Part shown: positions 1 through 6,357 of the stretch, in pieces
How positions within the stretch are numbered: position 1 is the stretch's first letter
How the letters are laid out: every line of letters starts with the position of its first letter
Origin: Hellea sp.
Lineage (GTDB): Bacteria > Pseudomonadota > Alphaproteobacteria > Caulobacterales > Maricaulaceae
DNA length: 6,843 nucleotides
Assembly: GCA_020628635.1 (NCBI GenBank)
Contig: JAHDEU010000116.1
Coordinates: 1-6,843 of the forward strand
Reading direction: 5' to 3'
Notes under the pieces: model-generated
Seen by the model: only the letters and a program-made list of their open reading frames with translations
Told to the model about the DNA's origin: nothing
The model's database searches: none
Translations under genes and position numbers: made by a program

Positions 1-270
1 CACCGGCAGCATGGAAAAGGACAGGCCCTCTGCCAACCCGTCGCGGATCATCTGCCGCGCTTCCGCCAGGCTCCCGCCGCCGCCCGTGCCGAGATATGAC
101 GAACCGGTGAGGGCGTCGAACAGATCAGACTCCGACAGCGGGCGGCCTTTTGGCGTGGGTGCATTGGCGACTGTCGTGCTGCCCTCAGTGTCGCTCGCGC
201 CCGGCTTGCACGCCGCGAGTGCGACTCCGCCCACCGCCATGCCGGCCAACAGGTCTCGTCTGTCGATCAT
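1..270 (-). CDS. DUF917 family protein with Tat/lipoprotein signal, N-terminal 90 residues only
   Basis: The reading frame is open to the left edge, so only the first 90 residues are present. Residues 1-21 form an export signal: a twin arginine (R4-R5, RRDLL), a hydrophobic stretch, and a lipobox LAAC ending at C21. A low-complexity Ser/Thr/Ala/Pro linker (about 22-42) follows, then a stretch whose LGTGGGG segment (60-66) and SLAEARQMI continuation resemble the N-terminus of DUF917 (PF06032, the hydantoinase-like / S-methyl thiohydantoin desulfurase family). Members of that family usually act in the cytoplasm, so the signal is odd. The ATG at 270 is chosen because GAAGGG lies 7 bases upstream and the signal peptide starts there. 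It is the last visible gene of a five-gene run, 18 bases after the DUF2207 stop. The family call rests on a short glycine-rich segment and is moderately sure; the lipoprotein signal is clearer. Confidence 0.68.
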   Translation of the reverse strand, partial: MIDRRDLLAGMAVGGVALAACKPGASDTEGSTTVANAPTPKGRPLSESDLFDALTGSSYLGTGGGGSLAEARQMIRDGLAEGLSFSMLPV

Positions 271-277
271 GTTCTCA

Positions 278-283
278 CCCTTC
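278..283 (-). promoter_or_regulatory. Ribosome binding site for the DUF917 gene
   Basis: On the minus strand GAAGGG is followed by a 7-base spacer and the ATG at 270. It is the clearest Shine-Dalgarno sequence in the five-gene run and fixes the start of the exported form, signal peptide included. Confidence 0.6.
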
Positions 284-288
284 AATCA

Positions 289-2193
289 CTACCAGCCACC
301 GCCGCCGCCTCCGCCGCCTCCGCCGCCGGAAAAGCCCCCGCCCCCGCCGCCGCTGCTCCAGCCGCCCGATGAACTCATGCTGCCGAAACTGCCTGAGCTG
401 GTGGAGCGTTGAACGGGCTTGGCGGCGGCCACGCCCGACGTCAGCGCCTTCTCCACCGTGCGGGAGAAATCGACGGGGCTGCGGCCATGCCCGAACCCGC
501 CGCCGCGCCGGAAGGCGGAGCCGCGGCCATAGCTCGGGCGGTAGTCGCGCGCGGCTTCGGGCATGACGGTCTCGAAATATTTCGACCAGGGTTTCTCCAC
601 GCCGAGGGCCACAGCATAAGGCAGGAAGCGCTCATAGAGCTCCACGCTCATCATGGGCGGGCGTTCGGACAAGGGACCGCCCGTATTGATGCGGTCTTCC
701 TCGGCCGTTTCCAGATAGAGCTTGAAGCCCTCGATCTCGGACGACACCTTGGAGCCCTTATTGGTCGGCGCGGGCAGCAGCTTCAGGAAGAGCAGGTTGA
801 CCCCGGCCAGGCCCAGCAGCAGCGCCATGACGGCGGGTCCGGCCAGCGACACGCTTGACGTGAACACGAAGAACACCAGCGCGACCGAGGCGACCATGCC
901 GAGAAAGGCGAGGCCCAGATTGCGGCGGTAGTAGTCTCGCGAATAGCGGCGGGCGATGTCGGCCAGCCAGCTCTGCGTGCCGAGATAGAGGAGCCTGTCC
1001 TCGCCGCCGTCCATGACGAACTGGTTGCTCCGTCCCTTGAGAGTCAGGTCGAGCAGCGCGCGCGAATCCGGATGGGCCGGCTCGCGCCGCTTGCGGACAG
1101 TCGTGACGTCGTCTTCGGTCTCGATTTCCACTTCGCCCCGCGCGCCCATATGCAGCAGCTGCGCGGACAGCGCGGTCATGCCCCGATGGCCGCGGTGGTG
1201 GATGTAGTGAACAGCCGCCGGGCTGTAGCCTTCGGGTGGTTCGTAGCGCGCGAAGACGGGCGGCTTTTGCGGGTCGCGCCCGACGCGGCTCCACATGAAA
1301 AGGTAATATCCCAGCAGCACCAAGCCGCCGAGCCCCAGCATGATCGTCGCGCCGTTCCTGATCCAGGCGAGCTGCGCGAGGCGCGCGTCGGAGAGCGGCG
1401 CGATGACGCCCTTTTCCACGATGACGGACACCGTCAGCCCCGTCTTGCGCGGCAGGGGTGCGTTGGTTTCGAACCGCGCGGTCGTGCCGCTCGCACTGCT
1501 CCGGGACTCGCCCGTGTCCACGCCGAACGCGCCGGTATAGGCATTCAGCTCGCGGATCTGCGTGCCATCCGGCCAGTTCACCTCGGCCGTCGCGCGCGCG
1601 ATCGCGAAGTCCCAATAGCTGCCCGTCGCGTTCCAGTAGAGCTCGTCGAACGCCTCGTGCCGGATCACGGCATCGGACACGCGGTAGCGGATCTGATAGG
1701 TGTAGGGCCCGGGCTCCAGCACCACATCGCCACGCCCGATGCGCCAGGTCAGCGCATTGCCGTTGCGCATGGGTGTAACGGTTTCGGGCTGTCCGTCGCG
1801 CGTGACCGAGAGCAGCTCATAATCATATTCCTGCCGCACGCCCAAGTAGTCGTAGAGACGCGGCAGTTCGCGAAAAATGCCGCGCCTTATCTGCTGGCCC
1901 TGCGCGAGGACTTCGATGGTCTCCGTGACCACGATGTCGCCGGAAGTCTCCACATCGATGCGGGTGTCGAACCGGGTGATGCGCTCCGGGCCGTCGGCGC
2001 CCGCCACATCGCTGCGGCGCTGGCGCAGCAGCTCGTCCAGCGCGCGGTTGTCGGCTTCCGAATTGCCGGGCTGCTGGCGCATCTGCTCGAGCACGCGCTC
2101 CACCGGGTCCAGCTCATCCGTCTGGGCGTGGCCGGGCAGGGCAAAGGCCAGCAGCGCGGCGAGCGCGAGCAGCAGGCGCAGCACTGCCCTCAT
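289..2193 (-). CDS. DUF2207 domain membrane protein with poly-Gly C-terminus
   Basis: A 634-residue protein of the DUF2207 family (PF09972, YciQ-like predicted membrane proteins; biochemical role unknown). Residues 1-23 are a signal peptide ending GHA. A charged segment (24-70) precedes the exported DUF2207 domain (about 71-265), which has the typical pattern ETIEVLAQGQQIRRGIFREL, later YELYWNATG-like and WPDG segments. A membrane helix lies at about 280-301, followed by the family-typical GRDP and PPEGYSPAAVHYI. A pair of membrane helices lies at about 426-472. The cytosolic-type end contains EGFKLYLETAEEDRI and ALGVEKPWSKYF, both usual in the family. The tail is Ser/Gly-rich with G615-620 and G623-633, then a terminal Trp. 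The ATG at 2193 overlaps the lemA stop as ATGA, indicating translational coupling. DUF2207 and LemA genes are commonly adjacent, and an envelope function for the pair is inferred. Family assignment is secure; function is not. Confidence 0.9.
   Translation of the reverse strand: MRAVLRLLLALAALLAFALPGHAQTDELDPVERVLEQMRQQPGNSEADNRALDELLRQRRSDVAGADGPERITRFDTRIDVETSGDIVVTETIEVLAQGQQIRRGIFRELPRLYDYLGVRQEYDYELLSVTRDGQPETVTPMRNGNALTWRIGRGDVVLEPGPYTYQIRYRVSDAVIRHEAFDELYWNATGSYWDFAIARATAEVNWPDGTQIRELNAYTGAFGVDTGESRSSASGTTARFETNAPLPRKTGLTVSVIVEKGVIAPLSDARLAQLAWIRNGATIMLGLGGLVLLGYYLFMWSRVGRDPQKPPVFARYEPPEGYSPAAVHYIHHRGHRGMTALSAQLLHMGARGEVEIETEDDVTTVRKRREPAHPDSRALLDLTLKGRSNQFVMDGGEDRLLYLGTQSWLADIARRYSRDYYRRNLGLAFLGMVASVALVFFVFTSSVSLAGPAVMALLLGLAGVNLLFLKLLPAPTNKGSKVSSEIEGFKLYLETAEEDRINTGGPLSERPPMMSVELYERFLPYAVALGVEKPWSKYFETVMPEAARDYRPSYGRGSAFRRGGGFGHGRSPVDFSRTVEKALTSGVAAAKPVQRSTSSGSFGSMSSSGGWSSGGGGGGFSGGGGGGGGGGGW
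295..351 (-). repeat. GGN-rich trinucleotide tract encoding the poly-glycine tail
   Basis: Nineteen codons encode six glycines, Phe-Ser, then eleven glycines, just before the terminal Trp codon. On the plus strand it reads as CCGCCGCCT-like units. Such tracts can change length by slippage, but whole-codon changes would keep the frame. Gly-rich ends are common in DUF2207 proteins, so this is probably genuine protein sequence rather than assembly noise. Confidence 0.75.
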
Positions 2194-2750
2194 GCGGAGA
2201 ACTCGACGGCGGGCGCGTTGGTGTCGCCTGTCATCTCGAAATAGGGGCGGGGTCCGAAGCCGAGCGGGCCAGCGACCAGATTGGTCGGAAATGTCTCCAC
2301 CGCCGTGTTCAACTCCCGCGTCGCGCCGTTGTAGAAGCGGCGGGCGAACTCGATCTTGTCCTCCGTGTCCGACAGCTCGTCCTGCAGGTCGAGGAAGTTC
2401 TCGTTGGATTTGAGCTCAGGGTATGCCTCCTTGAGCGCGAACAGCCGGGACGTGCCGCGCGCGACCGTGCCTTCGGCGGCACCACGCGCATCCACGTCGG
2501 AGCCCGCGCCGAGCGCCTTGTTGCGCGCCGCGATCACGCTTTCGAACAGCGTGCGCTCATGGGCAGCATAGCCCTTCACCGTATCCACCAGTCGCGGGAT
2601 CAGGTCGGCCCGGCGCTTGAGCTGCACGTCGATGTCGGACCAGCCATTCTCGACCATGGCGCGCAGGCCGACCAGCTTGTTGTAGAGCAGCACGACCGCG
2701 ACGATCAGCGCGGCGACGATGGCGAGGATGATCCAGAGGGCAGTCGGCAT
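2190..2750 (-). CDS. lemA: LemA family protein
   Basis: A 186-residue LemA family protein, the normal length. Residues 4-23 form an N-terminal membrane anchor with almost no cytoplasmic tail. YNKLVGLR follows, then the signature helix with W37, QLKRRADLIPRLVDTVKGYA (43-62) and E65. A second conserved block is ELKSNENFLDLQDEL (112-126) with TEDKIEFARRFYN (129-141). The end carries FPTNLVA and a GFGPRPYFE segment. The rest of the protein is a long antiparallel helical bundle expected on the outer face of the inner membrane. LemA proteins have no established enzymatic activity and often sit beside DUF2207 or TPM-domain genes, as here. The ATG at 2750 lies 9 bases after the hydroxylase stop with no strong ribosome site, suggesting coupled translation. 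The stop overlaps the DUF2207 start by 4 bases. Family identity is very sure. Confidence 0.95.
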   Translation of the reverse strand: MPTALWIILAIVAALIVAVVLLYNKLVGLRAMVENGWSDIDVQLKRRADLIPRLVDTVKGYAAHERTLFESVIAARNKALGAGSDVDARGAAEGTVARGTSRLFALKEAYPELKSNENFLDLQDELSDTEDKIEFARRFYNGATRELNTAVETFPTNLVAGPLGFGPRPYFEMTGDTNAPAVEFSA

Positions 2751-2759
2751 GGACGCCGA

Positions 2760-3545
2760 CTAACGCGGCTCCCGGACAAAGGGAAGCGCGAGCGAGGGGA
2801 GCAGCCGCGCCGGGCGCTCGCTTTGGTGCTCCAGGAGGCCGAGTTGCAGCTCGCCCTGCGGCGCCGCCCGGTAGGTGCGGAACAGCCGGTCCCAGACCGA
2901 CAGGTTGAAGCCGAAATTGGAATTGGTCTCCGGCTCCAGAACGGAGTGGTGGATGCGGTGCATGTCGGGCGTCACGAACAGGCGGCGCACGATGTGGTCG
3001 ATCGCGGGCGGCAGGGCCGTATTGCTGTGCGTGATGATCGCGCCCGCATTGAGCACGATCTCGAAGATCAGCACCGCCAGCACGGCCGGGCCGAGCAGGG
3101 TGATAACGAGCGCCTTCCACAGCAGGCTCAGCCCGATCTCGACCGGGTGGAAGCGCACGCCGGATGTGGCGTCCAGATCGCGGTCGGTGTGGTGGACCTT
3201 GTGCAGCCGCCACAGCACCGGGACGTGGTGGCTCGCCACATGCTGCGCCCAGACCGCGAAGTCGAGCAGCACGACGGCCAGCAGGATCTCCACCCAGCCG
3301 GGCAGGGCGAGGAGGTTGAACAGCCCCCAGCCCTTGGAAGCGGCCAGCGCGGCAACACTGACCGCCAGCACGGGTGCCATCAGCGCGCCGACCACGCTGC
3401 CCAGCGCGGACAGGGACAGGTTCGTCACCCAGCGCCGGGCGCGCGGCAGCACGCGGGCGCGCGCCGGGACCAGCGCCTCGATCAGGGTGAAACCCAGCAG
3501 CACGCCTGCAAAGACGGCCACGCGGATGAGTGCGGCGGACTCCAC
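2760..3545 (-). CDS. Sterol desaturase / fatty acid hydroxylase superfamily membrane enzyme
   Basis: A 261-residue integral membrane protein of the fatty acid hydroxylase superfamily (PF04116), predicted di-iron oxygenases that hydroxylate or desaturate lipid chains. The histidine clusters that bind the two irons are all visible: HVASHH (102-107), HKVHH (115-119), H133 in VRFHPVE, H173, and HRIHH (196-200) within TPDMHRIHHS. Hydrophobic segments lie at about 6-26, 44-70, 84-101 and 140-172. The substrate cannot be told from sequence; membrane lipid, hopanoid-like or carotenoid-type substrates are all possible. I chose the GTG at 3545, 4 bases after the upstream lipoprotein stop. The frame stays open for 60 more codons upstream, but that part is Arg/Ser-rich, overlaps the lipoprotein gene and looks non-coding. 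A second in-frame GTG eight codons downstream is also possible. Family sure, start moderately sure. Confidence 0.85.
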   Translation of the reverse strand: MESAALIRVAVFAGVLLGFTLIEALVPARARVLPRARRWVTNLSLSALGSVVGALMAPVLAVSVAALAASKGWGLFNLLALPGWVEILLAVVLLDFAVWAQHVASHHVPVLWRLHKVHHTDRDLDATSGVRFHPVEIGLSLLWKALVITLLGPAVLAVLIFEIVLNAGAIITHSNTALPPAIDHIVRRLFVTPDMHRIHHSVLEPETNSNFGFNLSVWDRLFRTYRAAPQGELQLGLLEHQSERPARLLPSLALPFVREPR

Positions 3546-3549
3546 GGGC

Positions 3550-3876
3550 CTATGGGCAGTTCTTCTCGCGGCGGGCGAGCGCGATGGACCGCCGGTCGAG
3601 CGCCTGGTCCGCCTCGTATGGGCGCTGTATGCCGGGACGGTCCTTGCCGAGGCGTTGCGAGCGGCCGCTCTCCACATTGCGCTCGAACGCGTCGCGCTCC
3701 ATGGAGTCGAACAGCATCGCCTCATGGGTCGGGCGGTAGCTCTCCGACAGCTGCGCCAGCTGCTCGCAATCCAGCGCGGCGTACTTCTCCGGGTCGGGCG
3801 TCTTGAAATCGAGCGTTCCGCAGGCCGACAGGCATAGGGCGGCGCAGACAGCGAGGATTTTGCTTGGCGTGTTCAT
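3550..3876 (-). CDS. Small hypothetical lipoprotein
   Basis: A 108-residue protein with a lipoprotein signal: K6, a hydrophobic core, and lipobox LSAC with lipidated C19 followed by Gly. The +2 residue is Gly rather than Asp, which would suit export to the outer membrane where Lol sorting applies. The mature part is short, polar and probably helical. It has two further cysteines, C37 in LDCEQLAQL and C107 in the terminal KNCP, placed so that they could form a disulfide closing the chain. I do not recognise a named family, although small alphaproteobacterial lipoproteins with an early CxxL and a terminal Cys are common. It is the first gene of the five-gene run and ends 4 bases before the hydroxylase start. 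No strong ribosome site is seen before the ATG. Confidence 0.72.
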   Translation of the reverse strand: MNTPSKILAVCAALCLSACGTLDFKTPDPEKYAALDCEQLAQLSESYRPTHEAMLFDSMERDAFERNVESGRSQRLGKDRPGIQRPYEADQALDRRSIALARREKNCP

Positions 3877-3932
3877 GCGCCGGGCCTAGCACTCCGGCCA
3901 AGCCCGCCCAACTCACAAAACGGTCACGCCCT
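3877..3932. promoter_or_regulatory. Divergent intergenic region between the lipoprotein and SDR genes
   Basis: These 56 bases separate two divergent transcription units and, with the edges of the flanking genes, must hold both promoters if the starts are right. I see no convincing -35/-10 pair or operator on either strand, and no good Shine-Dalgarno before either ATG. Its assignment is by position only. Confidence 0.35.
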
Positions 3933-4799
3933 ATGTCCGATCCAGCACGCCGCACCATGCTCATCACGGGGGCGTCCGCCGGCATCGGCGCGGCGCTGGC
4001 GCGCGAATACGCATCGCGCGGCTGGGACATCATTGCCACGGCGCGCCGGGCGGACAAGCTGCGCGAGCTGGCCGACGAGCTGTCTGCGGCAAACGGCACG
4101 CATGTTCATGTGGTGACCGCCGACCTGATGGAGGACGGTGCGGTGGATGCCGTGCTGGCCGACATCGAGCGCGCGGGGCTGCGGGTGGACGGGCTCATCA
4201 ACAATGCGGGCTATGGCCATCCAGGCACATATCTGGACAGTGCGTGGGAGGACCATGAGCGCTTCAACCGGCTGATGGTGGGCGTGCCGGCCGAGGCCAC
4301 GCGCAAGGTGCTGCCGGGCATGGTGGAGCGGGGCTTCGGCCGCATCATGCATGTGGCGAGCCTCGCCGGGCACATGCCGGGCTCCAACGGGCATACGCTC
4401 TACGCCGCCGTGAAAGCCTATCTCATCAAGTTCGCGGAGTCCCTGCATGCGGAGCTCGACGGCACGGGCGTTCATGTCAGCGCGCTATGCCCGGGTTTCA
4501 CCATCACGGAATTCCACGACGTCAACGGCACGCGCGACGGGATCAACGCGCTGCCCGGCATCATGAAGATGAGCGCGGCGGATTGCGCGAAACAGGGGGC
4601 GGACGCGCTGGAGGCGAACCGCGACGTGTTCATTTCCGGCGGGTTCAACCGCTTCCTCGCACGGCTCAACCGCACTTTGCCCTCCGCGGTCGGCAAGAAG
4701 CTGATGAAGAGCGGGGCCATGGCCTACCGCAACACGGACGAGGCCACGATCCGCGAGGCGACCGCGCGCGCCCGCGCCGGCATGGGAGGCCGCACATGA
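3933..4799 (+). CDS. SDR family NAD(P)-dependent oxidoreductase
   Basis: A 288-residue classical short-chain dehydrogenase/reductase with a Rossmann fold, probably cytoplasmic. The cofactor motif is TGASAGIG (12-19). R38-R39 after the second strand, with no acidic residue there, favour NADP(H). D64 (ADL), NNAG (90-93), catalytic S143 (VASLAG) and Y157xxxK161 are present, followed by CPGFTITEFHDVNGTR (186-201). The position where most classical members have the structural Asn of the N-S-Y-K tetrad appears to be M115 (MVGVPAEATRKVLPGM). This may be a trait of its subfamily. The extended C-terminus (about 200-288) is the variable substrate part, and the substrate is unknown. The ATG at 3933 is preferred; the ATG at 3957 (MLITGAS) is possible but would leave almost nothing before the first strand. 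The stop overlaps the pyrF start as ATGA, so the two are translated together. Confidence 0.9.
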   Translation: MSDPARRTMLITGASAGIGAALAREYASRGWDIIATARRADKLRELADELSAANGTHVHVVTADLMEDGAVDAVLADIERAGLRVDGLINNAGYGHPGTYLDSAWEDHERFNRLMVGVPAEATRKVLPGMVERGFGRIMHVASLAGHMPGSNGHTLYAAVKAYLIKFAESLHAELDGTGVHVSALCPGFTITEFHDVNGTRDGINALPGIMKMSAADCAKQGADALEANRDVFISGGFNRFLARLNRTLPSAVGKKLMKSGAMAYRNTDEATIREATARARAGMGGRT

Positions 4800-5530
4800 G
4801 CACGCCCCGTGATGACCCCAAATGCGATGACCGCGTCTTTGTGGCGCTCGACCTGCCCAGCGTGGAGGACGCCCGCGCCATGGTGGAGCGGCTGGGCACG
4901 TCCGTCGGCTCCTACAAGATCGGGCTGCAGCTATTGCCCATCGGCGGCGTCGGGCTGGGCCGCGAGCTGATGCGCGCGGGCAAGAATGTGTTCTTCGATT
5001 TCAAATTCCACGACATCGACGCGACCGTGGAAAAGGCCACGCGCTCCGTCGCGGGACTGGCGGGGGAGGCGTCCACCCTGCTCACGGTTCACGCGCGGCC
5101 CGACGTGATGCGCGCCGCCGTGCGGGGCAAGGCGGACAGCGCGCTCAAGGTTCTGGGCGTGACCGTGCTGACCTCGCTCGACAAGCAGGCGCTGGAGGAC
5201 ATCGGCTATAACGACAATGCCGAGGCGCTGGTGATGCGGCGGGTAAGGCAGGCTCTGGACGCGGGCGTGGACGGCGTGGTGGCGAGCCCGCTGGAAGCGG
5301 GTGCCATCCGGGCCACCGTGCCGGACGACTTCCTGGTGGTGACACCCGGCGTGCGACCCGCCGGTGCGGATGCTGGCGACCAGAAGCGGATCGCGACACC
5401 GGCGGCCGCGCTAGGCTCCGGCGCGTCGCATCTGGTGATCGGGCGGCCGATCACCCAGGCGAGTGACCCGCAGGCCGCGGCCCGCGCCATCATGGCGGAG
5501 ATCGCGGGCGTGGATTTCCGGCTGGGGTGA
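4796..5530 (+). CDS. pyrF: Orotidine-5'-phosphate decarboxylase
   Basis: A 244-residue TIM-barrel enzyme that decarboxylates orotidine 5'-phosphate to UMP, the last step of de novo pyrimidine synthesis, in the cytoplasm and as a dimer. Key residues of the family are visible: D19 in VALDLP, K41 in YKIG, the catalytic D68-x-K70-xx-D73 tetrad motif in FFDFKFHDI, T126 in the VLTS loop, R187 in TPGVRP, and the phosphate-binding IGRPIT (215-220). Length is normal for the bacterial group I enzyme. The ATG at 4796 is taken because the family's first strand starts about 12 residues in and the start overlaps the SDR stop. The frame is open further upstream but only as a shadow of the SDR gene. It is the last gene of its unit. 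After the stop there are 87 bases before the convergent neighbour, with a hairpin at 5575-5592 that may also stop this transcript. Confidence 0.96.
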   Translation: MSTPRDDPKCDDRVFVALDLPSVEDARAMVERLGTSVGSYKIGLQLLPIGGVGLGRELMRAGKNVFFDFKFHDIDATVEKATRSVAGLAGEASTLLTVHARPDVMRAAVRGKADSALKVLGVTVLTSLDKQALEDIGYNDNAEALVMRRVRQALDAGVDGVVASPLEAGAIRATVPDDFLVVTPGVRPAGADAGDQKRIATPAAALGSGASHLVIGRPITQASDPQAAARAIMAEIAGVDFRLG

Positions 5531-5566
5531 GCGACAGTCGAAGGAGTCGGCTACTCAAGGCAGCCC

Positions 5567-5592
5567 AAGAAAAAACCCGCCTTGCGGCGGGT
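5567..5592 (-). terminator. Intrinsic terminator of the 5618-6289 gene
   Basis: Read on the minus strand, ACCCGCC-GCAA-GGCGGGT forms a 7-bp stem with a GCAA tetraloop, followed directly by a T-run (the A6 at 5570-5575 on the plus strand). It lies 25 bases past the stop of the exported-protein gene. On the plus strand the same hairpin follows pyrF but is trailed only by CTCTCC, so it would be a weak terminator in that direction. Confidence 0.85.
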
Positions 5593-5617
5593 CTCTCCAT
5601 TCGGTCTTTGCAAGCGC

Positions 5618-6289
5618 CTAGCGGCAGCCCAGCCCGAAGCCGCCTTGCGGACCGTAGCCGCCATAGCGCGAGTAGTGCACGCTGCGGCCGCAACCGCCCG
5701 CATAGCCGTAGCTCGGCACGTTGACCGTGTAGGGCACGGGGACCGGGACGGGGTAGCGCACATAGACGACCGGGCGCACGACGCGGTAATAGGTCGTGTT
5801 GGCGACCGGGCGGACTTCCTGGCGCACCACATTGTAGCAGCCCAGCACGCGCGAGCCGTCTGATGCGCCGACCACGTTCACGGGGCAGTTCGTGGCTTGC
5901 AGGCTCTCGCCCGCGCCGAGGTCCGGCGTGCCGGAGAAGCCGTAGATCTGCACGTCACCGCCTGCGTAAGTGGAGCTGATCGAGCCGGAGCCGTAGGTGG
6001 CGGACGCCTGGGCGTCGCTCATCGTGTAGGATGTGGTGGAGTAGCTGGAGCCGTATCCTGCCGTGGAGGCGTAGCGCGTGCTGTCGAAATAGCTCGACAG
6101 CGGGGGCAGGGTGCTCGTGCCGGTATGTCCGCCGGACGACACATAGGAATGGCCGCCCTCATAGCTGGCCATGGTGCCGCCGACCGCGTCGCAATAGGTG
6201 CCGCAATTCGCCTGGGCAGCGCCTGCGAGTGCGAGAGAGGCAGCCAGACCGGCTGATGCCTTGAGAGTGTGGGACAGGAGCTTGGACAC
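5618..6289 (-). CDS. Exported Ser/Tyr/Gly-rich, six-cysteine protein of unknown function
   Basis: I do not recognise a family. The 223-residue product starts with a signal peptide (1-27: K3, K10, a hydrophobic core, then AGAAQA). The mature part opens NCGTYC. Residues 40-120 are rich in Ser, Tyr, Gly and Thr, an extended surface-type composition. A second part (about 130-190) carries NCPVNVVG, LGCYNVVRQEVRPV and YPVPVPVPYTVNVP. The end is Gly/Tyr-rich with GYAGGCGRS and GLGCR. Cysteines are at 29, 33, 135, 151, 200 and 222, an even number that could pair in the periplasm or outside. The GTG at 6289 is chosen because AAAGGTGG lies 5 bases upstream and the signal peptide begins there; an ATG at 6322 lacks a ribosome site. 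It has its own sigma-54-type promoter and its own terminator, so it is probably monocistronic. A surface or appendage-related structural role is a guess. The protein is likely real. Confidence 0.75.
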   Translation of the reverse strand: MSKLLSHTLKASAGLAASLALAGAAQANCGTYCDAVGGTMASYEGGHSYVSSGGHTGTSTLPPLSSYFDSTRYASTAGYGSSYSTTSYTMSDAQASATYGSGSISSTYAGGDVQIYGFSGTPDLGAGESLQATNCPVNVVGASDGSRVLGCYNVVRQEVRPVANTTYYRVVRPVVYVRYPVPVPVPYTVNVPSYGYAGGCGRSVHYSRYGGYGPQGGFGLGCR

Positions 6290-6294
6290 GAAAA

Positions 6295-6302
6295 CCACCT
6301 TT
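6295..6302 (-). promoter_or_regulatory. Ribosome binding site fixing a GTG start
   Basis: On the minus strand AAAGGTGG is followed by TTTTC and GTG at 6289. This is the strongest ribosome site in the window and decides for the GTG over the upstream in-frame ATG at 6322. Confidence 0.7.
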
Positions 6303-6357
6303 GATGGACCTAAACCGAACATGCGTGCCCGTTTCGGCACTTCTTGCGCATAGGCTC

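Noticed and set aside
11..412. Plus-strand open frame with a poly-proline run
   Set aside because: The proline run is the antisense of the DUF2207 poly-glycine tail; nothing else supports the frame.
1072..2244. Long open frame on the plus strand opposite the DUF2207 gene (390 codons)
   Set aside because: It is antisense to a gene with clear family motifs; its His/Arg/Ala-rich composition is what a GC-rich antisense frame gives.
3546..3725. Upstream extension of the hydroxylase frame by 60 codons
   Set aside because: It lies inside the lipoprotein gene in another frame and is Arg/Ser-rich without membrane or family character; the GTG at 3545 fits the operon spacing.
2559..3806. Long open frame on the plus strand opposite lemA and the hydroxylase (415 codons)
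   Set aside because: Composition is Gln/Arg/His-rich with no domain or signal, and the opposite strand carries the recognisable proteins.
4487..4795. Upstream extension of the pyrF frame
   Set aside because: It overlaps the SDR coding region, is His/Arg-rich, and PyrF proteins start close to the first barrel strand as from 4796.
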